The notes: generated by a model not told the origin, from the sequence alone. 64,000 bases of DNA from Mesobacillus jeotgali (GCF_031759225.1 NZ_CP134494.1:1238501-1302500); one strand, 5' to 3'; positions 1 through 8,948 are shown, counted from the stretch's first letter. Made by a program: numbers and translations.

Positions 1-2982
1 GATACTTTGCTTGCTGCAAAGGACAGATCATGGGCAGAGCTTTATGAGGCCATTCAGCTCGCCAATTTTGGCAGGGCGAAAACATGCCGCGGTGACGACT
101 TCAACAAGGATCTTGTAGACAAGGCAGCGAAGCTACGCGACAAGGCAAAGAAAATCGTCCAGGATCTGAGAGCGGAATTATTTTCACGCAGACCTGAGAG
201 CTTCCTGAAGGACATGCAGGAAATGAAGCCTTTGGTTTCTGTCCTGATCGAACTTGTAAAAGAATTCTCCCGCAGGTTTGGAGAAGTGAAACAGGAACGG
301 GGCCTCGTCGATTTTTCTGATCTTGAGCATTATACACTTGATATCCTGACAGCCAATATAGATGTGGGAGAAGTGGCACTACCGGGAAAAACTGCACCTT
401 CAGAGGCAGCACTCGCTTATCGCCAGAAATTCAAAGAAGTTCTTGTGGATGAATACCAGGACACGAACATGGTGCAGGAAGCGATCCTCCAGCTTGTGAC
501 AGCTGAAGGGGAAGAATCAGGCAACCTGTTCATGGTTGGCGATGTAAAGCAATCCATCTACAAGTTCCGTCTTGCTGAGCCTAATTTGTTCCTGGGAAAG
601 TACACCAGGTTCACATCCAGCGGAGAAGGAACTGGGCTGAAAATAGACTTGGCCAAGAACTTCCGGAGCCGCAGGGAGGTCCTTGACGGGACGAATTATT
701 TATTCAAGCAGATCATGGGAATCAAGGTTGGCGAGATTGATTACGATGAAAATGCCGAGCTGAAACCAGGAGCTCCTTATCCTGAGGATGACGAGTTCCC
801 TGTGGAGCTGCTTTTGATTGATAAAAGCGAGGGTGAATCCACGGAAACAGAACCCGGGGATGAAGCGGCAGAAGGTGAATTCGACGCGGATGACCTTGAA
901 CAATCACAGCTCGAAGCAAGGCTGATGGCCAAGCATATTAAGGATATGGTAGAAGAACGGCGGGGCGTTTACAATCCGAAGACAAAGACATCGAAGCCCG
1001 TCAATTACCGTGATATCGTCATTCTCCTCCGCTCCATGACATGGGCGCCGCAAATCATGGAGGAGTTCAAACAGCAAGGCATCCCGATTTACGCGAATCT
1101 GTCCACAGGGTATTTCCAGGCAACAGAGGTGGCGGTCATGCTTTCATTGTTAAAAGTGATCGACAATCCTTATCAGGATATTCCGCTTGCTGCTGTCCTG
1201 AGGTCCCCTATTGTCGGACTGGACGAAGAAAAGCTTGCCATCATCAGGGTCAGCCAGAAACGAGGTTCTTTCTATGAGGCGTTGACAGCTTTCTGCGTTC
1301 AAAAGCCGGTTCCTGAAAATGAAGCATTGCATGAGAAGACAAGCCGTTTCTTTGAAAGCTTAAAGAAATGGAGAACTTCGGCCAGACAGGGTTCCGTATC
1401 AGACTTGATCTGGCAATTGTACCGGGAAACCCGTTTCTTCGATTTTGCCGGTGGGATGCCAGGTGGCAAGCAGCGTCAGGCAAACCTGCGAGCGCTCTAT
1501 GATCGCGCGAGACAATATGAGGCAACAAGCTTCCGTGGCCTGTTCCGCTTTTTGCGCTTCATTGAGCGCATGAGGGAACGGGGCGATGACCTTGGTGCTG
1601 CAAGAGCTCTTGGGGAGCAGGAAGACGTGGTCAGGATCATGACGATCCATAGCAGCAAGGGACTTGAGTTTCCGGTTGTCTTCGTTGCAGGGCTTGCCCG
1701 GAATTTCAATACGATGGACCTGAAAAAATTCTATATGCTCGATAAAGAATTTGGCTTCGCGGCAAAATATATCAATCCTGAGAAGCGGATTTCCTTCCCA
1801 TCCTTGCCGCAGTTGGCCTTTAGGCGCAAGAAGAAGATGGAAATGCTGGCAGAGGAAATGCGTGTATTATATGTTGCCTTGACACGGGCAAAGGAAAAGC
1901 TCTATTTGATTGGATCGGTCAAGGATGCAGAAAAGACGATCAGCAAGTGGCAGGACGAGGCAAGCCATCCTGAGTGGCTGCTGGATGAATATTCAAGAGC
2001 TTCTGCTTCGGGTTATATCGACTGGATCGGACCGGCGGTGATCCGCCACCGGGATTGTGACTATATCCGGAAAAGTGGAGATAGCCTTCATCCGGCAATG
2101 GGTGAGGATATTATAAACCATCCTTCCCGCTGGAAAATCGAAAGCATTAAAGCGGAGGAAATCGCTTCATATGCAGATGAACAAACCGAAGAGCACGAAA
2201 GCTTGATGGACCTTGTTGCAGCAGGGAAGCCCGTAAACAGAGACTCAGAATTAGCAGAGATAGTGAACAGGCAGCTTTCATGGAATTATCATTTCAAAGA
2301 AGCAGCAAACCACCGGTCAAAGCAGTCCGTTACTGAGTTGAAACGCAACCACGAAACAAGGGATGAAGAAAGCGGAACACAGATTGTCAGGAGGTTTTCA
2401 AAACCAATCCTCAACAGGCCAAGGTTCATGCAGGAAAAGAAACTCACACCTGCAGAACGCGGAACCGCAATGCATATGGTCATGCAGCATATCAACCTGA
2501 ATCAGCCAGTAACCGAAGCCTCTCTCGATTTGCAGCTGGAGGAGATGGTAGAGAAGGAGCTGCTTTTCCCTGAGCAGCGCGATGCTGTTGATAAAAAATG
2601 GATCCTTGCCTTCTTTGAAACGGACATCGGCAAGCGACTGGTTTCGGCTGAAAAAGTCAGCCGTGAGGTACCGTTTTATCTGTCATTGCCGTCAAAGGAA
2701 GTTTATCCTGATTGGCAGGGAGAAAACGAACCGATCTTTATCCAGGGGGTAGTTGACTGCATTTTCCAAGATGAAAAAGGAACCGTCCTGCTGGACTTCA
2801 AAACGGACGGCATCCATGACCGCTACAAAGGCGGTTTCGAGCAAGCAAAGCCGATTCTGGAGGAGCGCTATCGAATCCAAATCAGCTTGTATGCCAAAGC
2901 AATCGAACAGGTATGGAAGCAGCCAGTAGAAGAGAAATACCTATATTTCTTCGACGGCGGCCATCTGCTTGAATTAGACTAA
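1..2982 (+). CDS. addA: ATP-dependent helicase/nuclease subunit A (AddA), 5'-truncated by window edge
   Basis: This is the helicase/nuclease subunit of the AddAB (RecBCD-like) complex, which processes double-strand breaks for recombination. The reading frame is open from base 1, so the N-terminus and Walker A lie outside; 993 codons of a usual ~1240 are present. Visible UvrD-family motifs include VDEYQDTN (motif II), GDVKQSIYKFR (III), NFRSR (IV), MTIHSSKGLEFPVVF (V) and VLYVALTRAKE (VI). The C-terminal RecB-like nuclease is shown by GVVDCIF, LLDFKTD and QISLYAKAI near the end. It ends in TAA just before a terminator. In B. subtilis addA also lies close to yisB and gerP, which supports the call. 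Confidence 0.97.
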   Translation, partial: DTLLAAKDRSWAELYEAIQLANFGRAKTCRGDDFNKDLVDKAAKLRDKAKKIVQDLRAELFSRRPESFLKDMQEMKPLVSVLIELVKEFSRRFGEVKQERGLVDFSDLEHYTLDILTANIDVGEVALPGKTAPSEAALAYRQKFKEVLVDEYQDTNMVQEAILQLVTAEGEESGNLFMVGDVKQSIYKFRLAEPNLFLGKYTRFTSSGEGTGLKIDLAKNFRSRREVLDGTNYLFKQIMGIKVGEIDYDENAELKPGAPYPEDDEFPVELLLIDKSEGESTETEPGDEAAEGEFDADDLEQSQLEARLMAKHIKDMVEERRGVYNPKTKTSKPVNYRDIVILLRSMTWAPQIMEEFKQQGIPIYANLSTGYFQATEVAVMLSLLKVIDNPYQDIPLAAVLRSPIVGLDEEKLAIIRVSQKRGSFYEALTAFCVQKPVPENEALHEKTSRFFESLKKWRTSARQGSVSDLIWQLYRETRFFDFAGGMPGGKQRQANLRALYDRARQYEATSFRGLFRFLRFIERMRERGDDLGAARALGEQEDVVRIMTIHSSKGLEFPVVFVAGLARNFNTMDLKKFYMLDKEFGFAAKYINPEKRISFPSLPQLAFRRKKKMEMLAEEMRVLYVALTRAKEKLYLIGSVKDAEKTISKWQDEASHPEWLLDEYSRASASGYIDWIGPAVIRHRDCDYIRKSGDSLHPAMGEDIINHPSRWKIESIKAEEIASYADEQTEEHESLMDLVAAGKPVNRDSELAEIVNRQLSWNYHFKEAANHRSKQSVTELKRNHETRDEESGTQIVRRFSKPILNRPRFMQEKKLTPAERGTAMHMVMQHINLNQPVTEASLDLQLEEMVEKELLFPEQRDAVDKKWILAFFETDIGKRLVSAEKVSREVPFYLSLPSKEVYPDWQGENEPIFIQGVVDCIFQDEKGTVLLDFKTDGIHDRYKGGFEQAKPILEERYRIQISLYAKAIEQVWKQPVEEKYLYFFDGGHLLELD

Positions 2983-2997
2983 CTATAATATGATGTT

Positions 2998-3041
2998 AAA
3001 AACCGGTGGGATGTGAATAATAATCCTGCCGGTTTTTTTTT
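2998..3041 (+). terminator. Rho-independent terminator of addA
   Basis: A stem AAAAACCGG..GGGA pairs with TCCTGCCGGTTTTT and is followed by a run of T. It sits 16 bases after the addA stop codon. Confidence 0.85.
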
Positions 3042-3050
3042 GCCAGAGTG

Positions 3051-3312
3051 CATTGGTGCCCTAAAAAGCAGAAATTCAGAAAAAGCGGTAACCAATGGAG
3101 CGTATTGGTGCCCTGAAAAACAGAAATTCTGGAAAAGAGGTAACCAATGGAGCGTATTGGTGCCTTAAAAAGCAGAAATTCTGGAAAAGAGGTAACCAAT
3201 GGAGCGTATTGGTGCCTTAAAAAGCAGAAATTCAGAAAAAGAGGTAACCAATAGAGCGTATTGGTGCCCTGAAAAACAGAAATTCTGGAAAATAGGTAAC
3301 CAAGAAAGCTAA
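3051..3312. repeat. Tandem array, 52-bp unit, 5 copies plus a degenerate sixth
   Basis: Units start at 3051, 3103, 3155, 3207 and 3259, an exact 52-bp period; a decayed copy begins near 3310. Each unit starts with TATTGGTGCC and ends with GGTAACCAATGGAGCG, so neighbouring units form the inverted repeat ACCAAT-7 nt-ATTGGT. Copies differ by a few substitutions. The array fills most of the gap between addA and the HNH gene. No gene is seen in it, and there are no unique spacers as in a CRISPR. Confidence 0.95.
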
Positions 3313-3425
3313 TTGTTGTCCAAAAATGCAAACGACGAAATTTTGGTCGCAGCTATGCGATTGCGATTACAAAAATGGGTATGGGAAAAATGACTTCATT
3401 TTCTTACAGGGGAGGGATCACCCGA

Positions 3426-3734
3426 GTGGCAAAGAAAAAGCAATCCGGCACATGTGAATTATGCGGCAGGGAAGAGGTGGAGGTGACCATACACCATCTG
3501 GTTCCTAAAGAAATGGGTGGCACTTTCATGGCGACAGCCAATCTATGTATCCCGTGCCATAAACAGATTCATGCTCTGTTCACGAATGAAGAGCTGGCAT
3601 CGGGATTGAACACGATTGACCGTCTGCGTTCGCATCCAGATTTGCAGAAGTTTTTGAAATGGATAAAAAAACAGCCTTCTACAAGGCTGCCGAAAATATC
3701 AAAATCGAATGCGCGAAAACGGAATAAACGCTAG
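3426..3734 (+). CDS. yisB: Small HNH-type zinc-finger nuclease-like protein (YisB-like)
   Basis: A 102-aa protein with an HNH motif: CELCGREEVEVTIHHLVP near the N-terminus, then CIPCHKQIHALF. The two CxxC pairs probably bind zinc. The GTG start at 3426 is preferred over the upstream ATG at 3375 because GGGGAGG lies just before it and the protein then begins MAKKKQSG, as in YisB-type proteins. Role unknown; the family contains nucleases, but no substrate is established. Its stop codon TAG overlaps the gerPF stop on the other strand within the palindrome CTAG, so the two genes converge without any spacer. Confidence 0.8.
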   Translation: MAKKKQSGTCELCGREEVEVTIHHLVPKEMGGTFMATANLCIPCHKQIHALFTNEELASGLNTIDRLRSHPDLQKFLKWIKKQPSTRLPKISKSNARKRNKR

Positions 3735-3949
3735 TTATTACCTGCTATCGGCTGGTCAATCAAGTTGGCATCAAGGACATTGCTGGCACTTAATCCGTTA
3801 TTTGTCACAATGAATCCGCCAGTGTTGAATCCTCCCTGACCAGCGACTGTTTTTGAACTGCTTTTTGGCGAGATGAACAGCGTGTCGCCAAACTGTACCG
3901 TCCCGCCGCCTACATTCAATATTTGCACAGGACCTATTATTGCTGGCAT
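3731..3949 (-). CDS. gerPF: Spore germination protein GerPF
   Basis: Last gene of the gerP operon, encoding a 72-aa glycine- and serine-rich protein beginning MPAIIGPVQI. GerP proteins make the spore coat permeable to small germinants in Bacillus. The ATG at 3949 is chosen because AAAAGGATG precedes it at normal spacing; the in-frame upstream codons have no ribosome site. GerPA and GerPF are homologous, and both copies here begin MPAI. It lies about 80 bases downstream of gerPE. Confidence 0.93.
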   Translation of the reverse strand: MPAIIGPVQILNVGGGTVQFGDTLFISPKSSSKTVAGQGGFNTGGFIVTNNGLSASNVLDANLIDQPIAGNN

Positions 3950-4032
3950 TGAAAACATCCTTTTCTGCTTTGTTTTAACCTTTTTTCCATTGTTGCTTAT
4001 GAATGCTTAAGACCTAAAGCTTCTCATCAAAT

Positions 4033-4431
4033 CTACCTATCTTCCCCATTCAACATGTTATTCCTCGGCAAAAGCTGGCGTATATGCTTTACACGGGCCT
4101 CCATGGCAATATTGGAACTGTTTCCAAGGTGCACTACAGACGAAGATGAGGCTCCCAGAATATCAATGTTCCGAACCTTCAATACAGGGTTGAGGTTGTG
4201 GGTTGAGAAAACTACATTTTCTTCAACTGCTGGTTGAAAAGGAATTGTTTCAGAAAAAATCGGGAATGCTGCGAAGTTGCCTTCATTATCCAAAAATATC
4301 TCTGCCTCTCTTTGGACGGCCAGCGCCCTGGACAATGCCTGAATTTGCTCTGAGTCACCAATCTGTAAGATCGAGGAGAAGGATACCGCGTCAATTTTTA
4401 TTTGGTCAACACAGGATATTCTCTGTAGCAT
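4033..4431 (-). CDS. gerPE: Spore germination protein GerPE
   Basis: Fifth gene of gerP, about 132 aa, beginning MLQRISCVDQIKIDAVSFSS with the repeated ILQIGDS type motif shared by GerP proteins. A GTG at 4440 that overlaps the gerPD stop (GTGA) is an alternative start, giving 135 aa; neither has a convincing ribosome site, which suggests translational coupling to gerPD. Required with the rest of the operon for normal coat permeability in B. subtilis and B. cereus. Confidence 0.9.
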   Translation of the reverse strand: MLQRISCVDQIKIDAVSFSSILQIGDSEQIQALSRALAVQREAEIFLDNEGNFAAFPIFSETIPFQPAVEENVVFSTHNLNPVLKVRNIDILGASSSSVVHLGNSSNIAMEARVKHIRQLLPRNNMLNGEDR

Positions 4432-4436
4432 AGCGA

Positions 4437-4619
4437 TCACGATATATCCGGCGTCAGCGGGACAAATGGCCCGACAATCAACGATTCTGCCGGTGTATCA
4501 AAGGTTGCTGCCAGCTGGATCGTATCTGCATCACCAACCATTAGCAGCGAGGAACTCGAAACACCTATGATCCTTATGTCGCCGACGCAAATATCACGGT
4601 TATAAACTTGGAAATTCAT
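4437..4619 (-). CDS. gerPD: Spore germination protein GerPD
   Basis: A 60-aa protein beginning MNFQVYNRDICVGDIRIIGVSSSS, with the short GerPB/GerPD-type motif of alternating hydrophobic residues followed by SSSLLMVGD. The ATG overlaps the gerPC stop by one base (TAATG), and its own stop overlaps the possible GTG of gerPE, so translation is coupled in both directions. Length is close to B. subtilis GerPD (58 aa). Confidence 0.92.
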   Translation of the reverse strand: MNFQVYNRDICVGDIRIIGVSSSSLLMVGDADTIQLAATFDTPAESLIVGPFVPLTPDIS

Positions 4620-5233
4620 TATGAACGTCCTTCCTTTACATTATCAGGCAGGTTTTTCAAGAACAGGAACACTCCATTCTGGATTTCCTGCTTAAGGAGA
4701 TCAATCACCCGTTCGTTCAGCTCAGGGCTCAGTTCCGTGCCTCTTTCACCTGATGATTGCTCCTGTAAATGCTGAGCTGCTCTGCCAGACAACTGTTTTT
4801 TAATATCATTTTTTATGAACTCGAAATAAGAATCATCTACACTGATTCCCAGCTCCGCCTGGGCCCCCCGGTAAATGTTCTCCAAATCAGTTTCCAAATA
4901 TTTGTTCAGTGCTGTTTCGATCTCAATGGTCCTTTTAAATAACTGCTTTGGAGGAATCGGCACATTTACAGATTTTTGATCAACGGTAAAATCGTCGATT
5001 CCATCCAAATCTGTTGGGTTTAGACCAATATTCAAGGTTCCCTCAAGGGTTTCCACTTTTAACTGGTCGAACTTATACTCAATATTCCCTATTTGAACCG
5101 GAGGCCGCTCCTTCAGTGCAGCAATTTCCTGCTGCAGTTCCGAAATCATTTTCTCCAATCTTGCAGTCTTTCTGCTCTGGTGCTCCACATATAAATGCAG
5201 CTTCTTTATATATTGATAAAATTCCGCATCCAA
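4619..5233 (-). CDS. gerPC: Spore germination protein GerPC
   Basis: A 204-aa protein, close to B. subtilis GerPC (205 aa). Residues ~8-45 are heptad-like (EKMISELQQEIAALKER) and probably form a coiled coil; the rest is acidic and polar. The start is a TTG at 5233 (MDAEFYQYIKK) with GAGGTG seven bases upstream; an ATG four bases further on is out of frame. Probably an assembly or scaffold member of the GerP set, though its biochemical role is not known. Confidence 0.93.
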   Translation of the reverse strand: MDAEFYQYIKKLHLYVEHQSRKTARLEKMISELQQEIAALKERPPVQIGNIEYKFDQLKVETLEGTLNIGLNPTDLDGIDDFTVDQKSVNVPIPPKQLFKRTIEIETALNKYLETDLENIYRGAQAELGISVDDSYFEFIKNDIKKQLSGRAAQHLQEQSSGERGTELSPELNERVIDLLKQEIQNGVFLFLKNLPDNVKEGRS

Positions 5234-5273
5234 AATGAATCACCTCGATTTCACCGATTTTTAATACACATCC

Positions 5274-5528
5274 CTAATTGCGTCGAACCGGGGCCTGCAA
5301 TGGAACGGCAGGAGCTTCAAGTGTACCGCCTTGCATATCCCCCATGCCAGTTGAGATTTCTGTGGGGTGGACCGCTTCTGGCGCAGGAGCTGTAAATCCA
5401 CCGGTGTTATAAAGGTAGGAAACTGGCTTGATCATTCCTGCACTTCCAATTTGCAGAACAGAAGAGTTCGTGATTCCATCTATCCTCAGAAGGTTGATAT
5501 TGATTGATTGCTGTATAAAAAAATTCAT
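5274..5528 (-). CDS. gerPB: Spore germination protein GerPB
   Basis: An 84-aa protein starting MNFFIQQSININLLRIDGITNS, followed by SVLQIGSAGMIKP, the GerP-type motif. The ATG at 5528 has GGGTGAG upstream; the longer frame from 5543 lacks a ribosome site and would overlap gerPA. Proline- and alanine-rich C-terminus. It lies 14 bases downstream of gerPA in the same operon. Confidence 0.92.
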   Translation of the reverse strand: MNFFIQQSININLLRIDGITNSSVLQIGSAGMIKPVSYLYNTGGFTAPAPEAVHPTEISTGMGDMQGGTLEAPAVPLQAPVRRN

Positions 5529-5542
5529 CAGACTCACCCACA

Positions 5543-5764
5543 TTATATATTCAGATAATTTCCTTGATCGACGGCATCTGGATCATAGGTATTTGTTGAG
5601 CTTTGGTTATTGTAAACGGTCAATCCATCTCCGGTATTGAATGAACCTGCTCCAGAAAAGGTTTTTGCATTGGAAATCGGGCTGATTTTATAAACATCGC
5701 CAATATGGAAGACGGAGCTGTTCCCCAGGGAAATGACCTGTGCGACTCCAACGATTGCTGGCAT
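5543..5764 (-). CDS. gerPA: Spore germination protein GerPA
   Basis: First gene of the gerP operon; 73 aa, the same length as B. subtilis GerPA. It begins MPAIVGVAQVISLGNSS and continues with VFHIGDVYKISP and a G/S/N-rich stretch. The ATG at 5764 has AAAGGGTG at correct spacing; the GTG at 5773 does not. Expression is expected in the mother cell late in sporulation from the sigma-K type promoter 30 bases upstream. Confidence 0.93.
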   Translation of the reverse strand: MPAIVGVAQVISLGNSSVFHIGDVYKISPISNAKTFSGAGSFNTGDGLTVYNNQSSTNTYDPDAVDQGNYLNI

Positions 5765-5794
5765 TTGCAACACCCTTTAAAAAGATTTCTTTAT

Positions 5795-5821
5795 TATCCT
5801 ATGTGCCCAGATGAAGAATGT
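5795..5821 (-). promoter_or_regulatory. Sigma-K type promoter of gerP operon
   Basis: On the minus strand, CATAGGATA (5795-5803) matches the sigma-K -10 consensus CATANNNTA exactly, and an AC at 5820-5821 lies 16 bases upstream as the -35. gerP is known to be a late, mother-cell sigma-K operon in B. subtilis, so position and sequence agree. Confidence 0.8.
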
Positions 5822-5925
5822 GATTAAAATGCCTATTGTGTTTATAAGGGCCTTTCCAGAAAAATTTCATACAAGCGGCAAACCACCATATAGAAAAAAG
5901 ATCCTTCCGTCTTGCAAAAAAAACA

Positions 5926-5956
5926 TGTTATATAACAGTTAAAAAGTTATATAACA
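5926..5956. promoter_or_regulatory. Perfect inverted-repeat operator before acyl-CoA ligase
   Basis: TGTTATATAAC, a 9-base spacer, then GTTATATAACA: a perfect 11-bp inverted repeat, each arm itself containing the palindrome GTTATATAAC, with arm centres 20 bp apart (two helical turns). A possible promoter (-10 GATAAT at 5970) starts just after it. Arrangement and position suggest a dimer-of-dimers repressor, perhaps a TetR- or MarR-type regulator; no such gene is adjacent. Confidence 0.6.
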
Positions 5957-6022
5957 GGAAGAGTAATATGATAATATATTTATATATTTAGAATTATAAA
6001 ATTATTCTGGAGGAGGCAGATT

Positions 6023-7615
6023 ATGAACGTTCCATTGGTGTTGAACCAGTTTCTCGATCGTGCAGTGTCGCTTTACGGCAGTAAAAAAGCCATTTTTTCT
6101 GAGGATAGAGAACTTACATATTCTGAGTTGAACGATAGGGTGAACAGGCTGTCCGATGGTTTAAGAAAAATGGGAGTAAACAAGGGCGACCGGATTGCCT
6201 ATCTTGCACCAAATTCAATTGAAATGCTTGAAGGTTTCTATGGAGTATTCCAGCTGGGCGCAGTCATGGTCCCATTGAATATTCGTCTGAAACCTGATGA
6301 TTATTTGTTCATCCTTAATCACAGTGAGTCGAAGGTTTTATTTGTGGACCAGGACTTATATCATCTGATTCAGCCGATTAAGGATCAGCTCGAGAGCGTA
6401 CAACACATTATTGTCCATTACAAGGATGATAGCCTGGGTGAAACTGGTTATGATGAATGGCTATCACAGCAATCTGATGAGACGTTCAAACGTGAAGAGC
6501 TTGATGAAAATGATGTCTGCAGCCTTCTGTATACAAGCGGTACGACTGGGAATCCAAAGGGAGTCATGCTGACGCACCGGAATAATTACCTTCATGCCTT
6601 GAGCACAATGCATCATCTGCGCGTCAGCGACGAGGATGTCCTGCTGCATGTCCTGCCGATGTTCCATGTTAATGGATGGGGATCGCCATTTTATTACACA
6701 GCGAACGGCGCTTCGCAGGTATGCCTGCGGAAGACGACGCCCGAGACAATTTTCAACGCGCTGGAAAAACATAAAGTCAGTGTCATGCACATGGCTCCAA
6801 CAGTATTGAATGCACTGCTTCAGTTTTATGAAAAAAATGTCCCGAGTATCGAACAGCAGGTTCGGGTGGTCATTGCCGGTTCTGCTCCGCCGCCAGCATT
6901 CGTCACCCGGGTTGAAAAAGAACTTGGCTGGGAATTCATCCAGGTATACGGAATGACAGAATCCTCGCCATTAAGCACGATTTCAACAGTAAGGTCGCAT
7001 TTGAAGCAGCTGCCTTTGAATGAACAATATCGAATGAAAGCAAAAGCAGGCATATCCATGATTGGCTGCCAGGTGAAGGTTGTCAATGATTTTGGCGAAG
7101 AGGTTGGACATAACGGCAAGGAAATAGGGGAAGTCATCACCCGAAGCAATGGAGTCATGAAAGGCTACTGGAAAAACGACGAAGCAACGATGGAAACAAT
7201 CCGTAATGGCTGGCTCCATACCGGGGACATGGCGACGGTCGATGAATATGGCAATATCGACATCGTTGACCGCAAGAAAGACGTCATCATCAGTGGCGGA
7301 GAAAATATCTCCTCCATCGAAGTCGAGGGAGTATTATATGATCATCCGGCAGTCCTGGAAGCAGCAGTCATTGCAGTCCCTCACGAAAAGTGGGGGGAGA
7401 CTCCTCATGCCTATATTGTACTCCGTGAGAATGAGCAGGTCACAGAACAGGACCTCATTACATTTTCAAGAGAAAAACTTGCCCATTTCAAAGCCATAAC
7501 CGGAGTAACTTTTGTAAAAGAACTGCCGAAAACAGCTTCCGGAAAAATCCAGAAGGTCCATTTGCGGAATGAATACTGGGAGGCAAATGGCAAGACTGGA
7601 AGATTTGTAAACTAA
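6023..7615 (+). CDS. Acyl-CoA synthetase (long/medium-chain fatty acid-CoA ligase family)
   Basis: A 530-aa ANL-superfamily enzyme that activates a carboxylic acid with ATP and transfers it to CoA. The AMP-binding P-loop YTSGTTGNPKGV lies at ~171-182, followed by the VYGMTESSP region (~311), GWLHTGDMATVDEYG (~395) and the C-terminal lysine motif TASGKIQK (~510). Substrate cannot be fixed from sequence; the family covers medium- and long-chain fatty acids. The ATG has GGAGGAGG upstream. It stands alone between the gerP promoter and a terminator and is probably controlled by the inverted repeat upstream. Confidence 0.85.
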   Translation: MNVPLVLNQFLDRAVSLYGSKKAIFSEDRELTYSELNDRVNRLSDGLRKMGVNKGDRIAYLAPNSIEMLEGFYGVFQLGAVMVPLNIRLKPDDYLFILNHSESKVLFVDQDLYHLIQPIKDQLESVQHIIVHYKDDSLGETGYDEWLSQQSDETFKREELDENDVCSLLYTSGTTGNPKGVMLTHRNNYLHALSTMHHLRVSDEDVLLHVLPMFHVNGWGSPFYYTANGASQVCLRKTTPETIFNALEKHKVSVMHMAPTVLNALLQFYEKNVPSIEQQVRVVIAGSAPPPAFVTRVEKELGWEFIQVYGMTESSPLSTISTVRSHLKQLPLNEQYRMKAKAGISMIGCQVKVVNDFGEEVGHNGKEIGEVITRSNGVMKGYWKNDEATMETIRNGWLHTGDMATVDEYGNIDIVDRKKDVIISGGENISSIEVEGVLYDHPAVLEAAVIAVPHEKWGETPHAYIVLRENEQVTEQDLITFSREKLAHFKAITGVTFVKELPKTASGKIQKVHLRNEYWEANGKTGRFVN

Positions 7616-7620
7616 TAGCA

Positions 7621-7655
7621 CAGGGGGACAGCACTTTGTGGCGTCCCTTTTTCTT
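7621..7655 (+). terminator. Terminator of acyl-CoA ligase gene
   Basis: AGGGGGAC pairs with GTCCCTTTTT around a loop of about 13 bases, ending in T5CTT, directly after the stop codon. Confidence 0.7.
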
Positions 7656-7763
7656 GCGGGAAATCCAGCTGCAGCGGGCGTTCCTTTGTTACCTTTGGCA
7701 TATTGTTATGTTGTGTGATATACATAGATTAGATGTAAACTCTTGGATGGAATGAGGGGGAAG

Positions 7764-8948
7764 ATGGAGATTAACAGACAGCTGTCTGGCAAAAGAGTTG
7801 TTTCGATTGACCGGATGCGAGGCTTTTCATTATTGGGGATTTTTCTGGTGAACATGATTTCATTTCATTCTCCTTATTTCTATATCGATCCAGAAACATG
7901 GTGGGATGGAAGCATTAATCTTTTTACATACCGTTTCATTGACCTATTTATCCAGGCAAGCTTTTACCCCTTGTTTTCAATGCTGTTTGGGTATGGGCTC
8001 GTAATTTTAAGAGAACGTACACTGGCAAAAGGTCTGAACTTCAAACCTCTCGCACTAAGGAGACTCTCAATCCTAATGTTGATTGGGTTCATCCATGCAT
8101 TCTTGATATGGCCAGGTGATATCCTCATCACCTATGCAGTATGCGGTTTTGCCTTCTTGCTTTTCATTGGCTGGAGTGCCAAAAAGCTTTTCATTGCTGG
8201 ATTAAGCTTATACATAGTTCCTAATCTTCTCTTGTTGTTGATGCTCGGTGCAGCATCAGCAATCGACAGCGGAAGCGGATTTTCGATGTATGATGGACAG
8301 GCTGCGGAACAGTCCATAACAATCTATCAAACTGGAAGCTTTGGCGAAGTGACTGCGCACAGAATATCCGAATGGTATAAAAACAATAACCTGGTGGGAC
8401 TATTTTTATATTTGGTCACAATTCTTCCCTTGTTCATGATTGGAGCTGGAGCAGCTAAAATCAAACTGTTTGAAAATGTACGAGAGAAAAGAGGGAAAAT
8501 CGCCATGGCTGCGGCTGTATTCGCAACCCTTGGCTTGTTGATAAAAGCAATTCCGTACCTCTATGCTAAAACTTTGATGACGGATTATGCGCAGGATGTT
8601 TTTGGCGGTGCGATGGTTGCGATGGCGTATGCACTGATCATTGCTCTTCTTTCCGAAGTTAAGCATTTTGACAGATTGCTTTATCCGCTGGAGGCTGCCG
8701 GAAGGCTCTCCATCAGTAATTATCTATTTCAGTCTGTCGTTTCGACACTGATCTTTTATAGTTATGGATTAGGATACTATGGAGAGTGGTCCATTTTTTC
8801 AGGAACCATGCTTGTGCTAGTCATCTACGTAATTCAACTGGCATTTAGCAGCTGGTATATTAAAAGGTTTCACTACGGACCTGTCGAATGGCTATGGCGA
8901 GTTGGCACACATTTGAAAAAACAGCCTTTTAAAAAGGGAGAAGCTTGA
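7764..8948 (+). CDS. DUF418 family multi-pass membrane protein
   Basis: About 394 aa with some ten hydrophobic segments. The N-terminal IDRMRGFSLLGIFLVNM is the signature of the DUF418/YeiB family, and the C-terminal half holds the GRLSISNYLFQS and YGPVEWLWR motifs that define DUF418. Family function is unknown; acyltransferase-3-like membrane transfer has been suggested. Start ATG 7764 has GAGGGGG upstream; ATG 7752 is also possible. Its TGA overlaps the next gene by one base, so the two are co-translated. Confidence 0.85.
   Translation: MEINRQLSGKRVVSIDRMRGFSLLGIFLVNMISFHSPYFYIDPETWWDGSINLFTYRFIDLFIQASFYPLFSMLFGYGLVILRERTLAKGLNFKPLALRRLSILMLIGFIHAFLIWPGDILITYAVCGFAFLLFIGWSAKKLFIAGLSLYIVPNLLLLLMLGAASAIDSGSGFSMYDGQAAEQSITIYQTGSFGEVTAHRISEWYKNNNLVGLFLYLVTILPLFMIGAGAAKIKLFENVREKRGKIAMAAAVFATLGLLIKAIPYLYAKTLMTDYAQDVFGGAMVAMAYALIIALLSEVKHFDRLLYPLEAAGRLSISNYLFQSVVSTLIFYSYGLGYYGEWSIFSGTMLVLVIYVIQLAFSSWYIKRFHYGPVEWLWRVGTHLKKQPFKKGEA

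Noticed and set aside
3051..3312. CRISPR array
   Set aside because: The whole 52-bp unit repeats; there are no unique spacers and no cas genes. The same holds for the other four arrays.
2996..3331. 111-codon repetitive protein on the minus strand
   Set aside because: It is only the translation of the 52-bp repeats, shifting frame each unit, and has no ribosome site.
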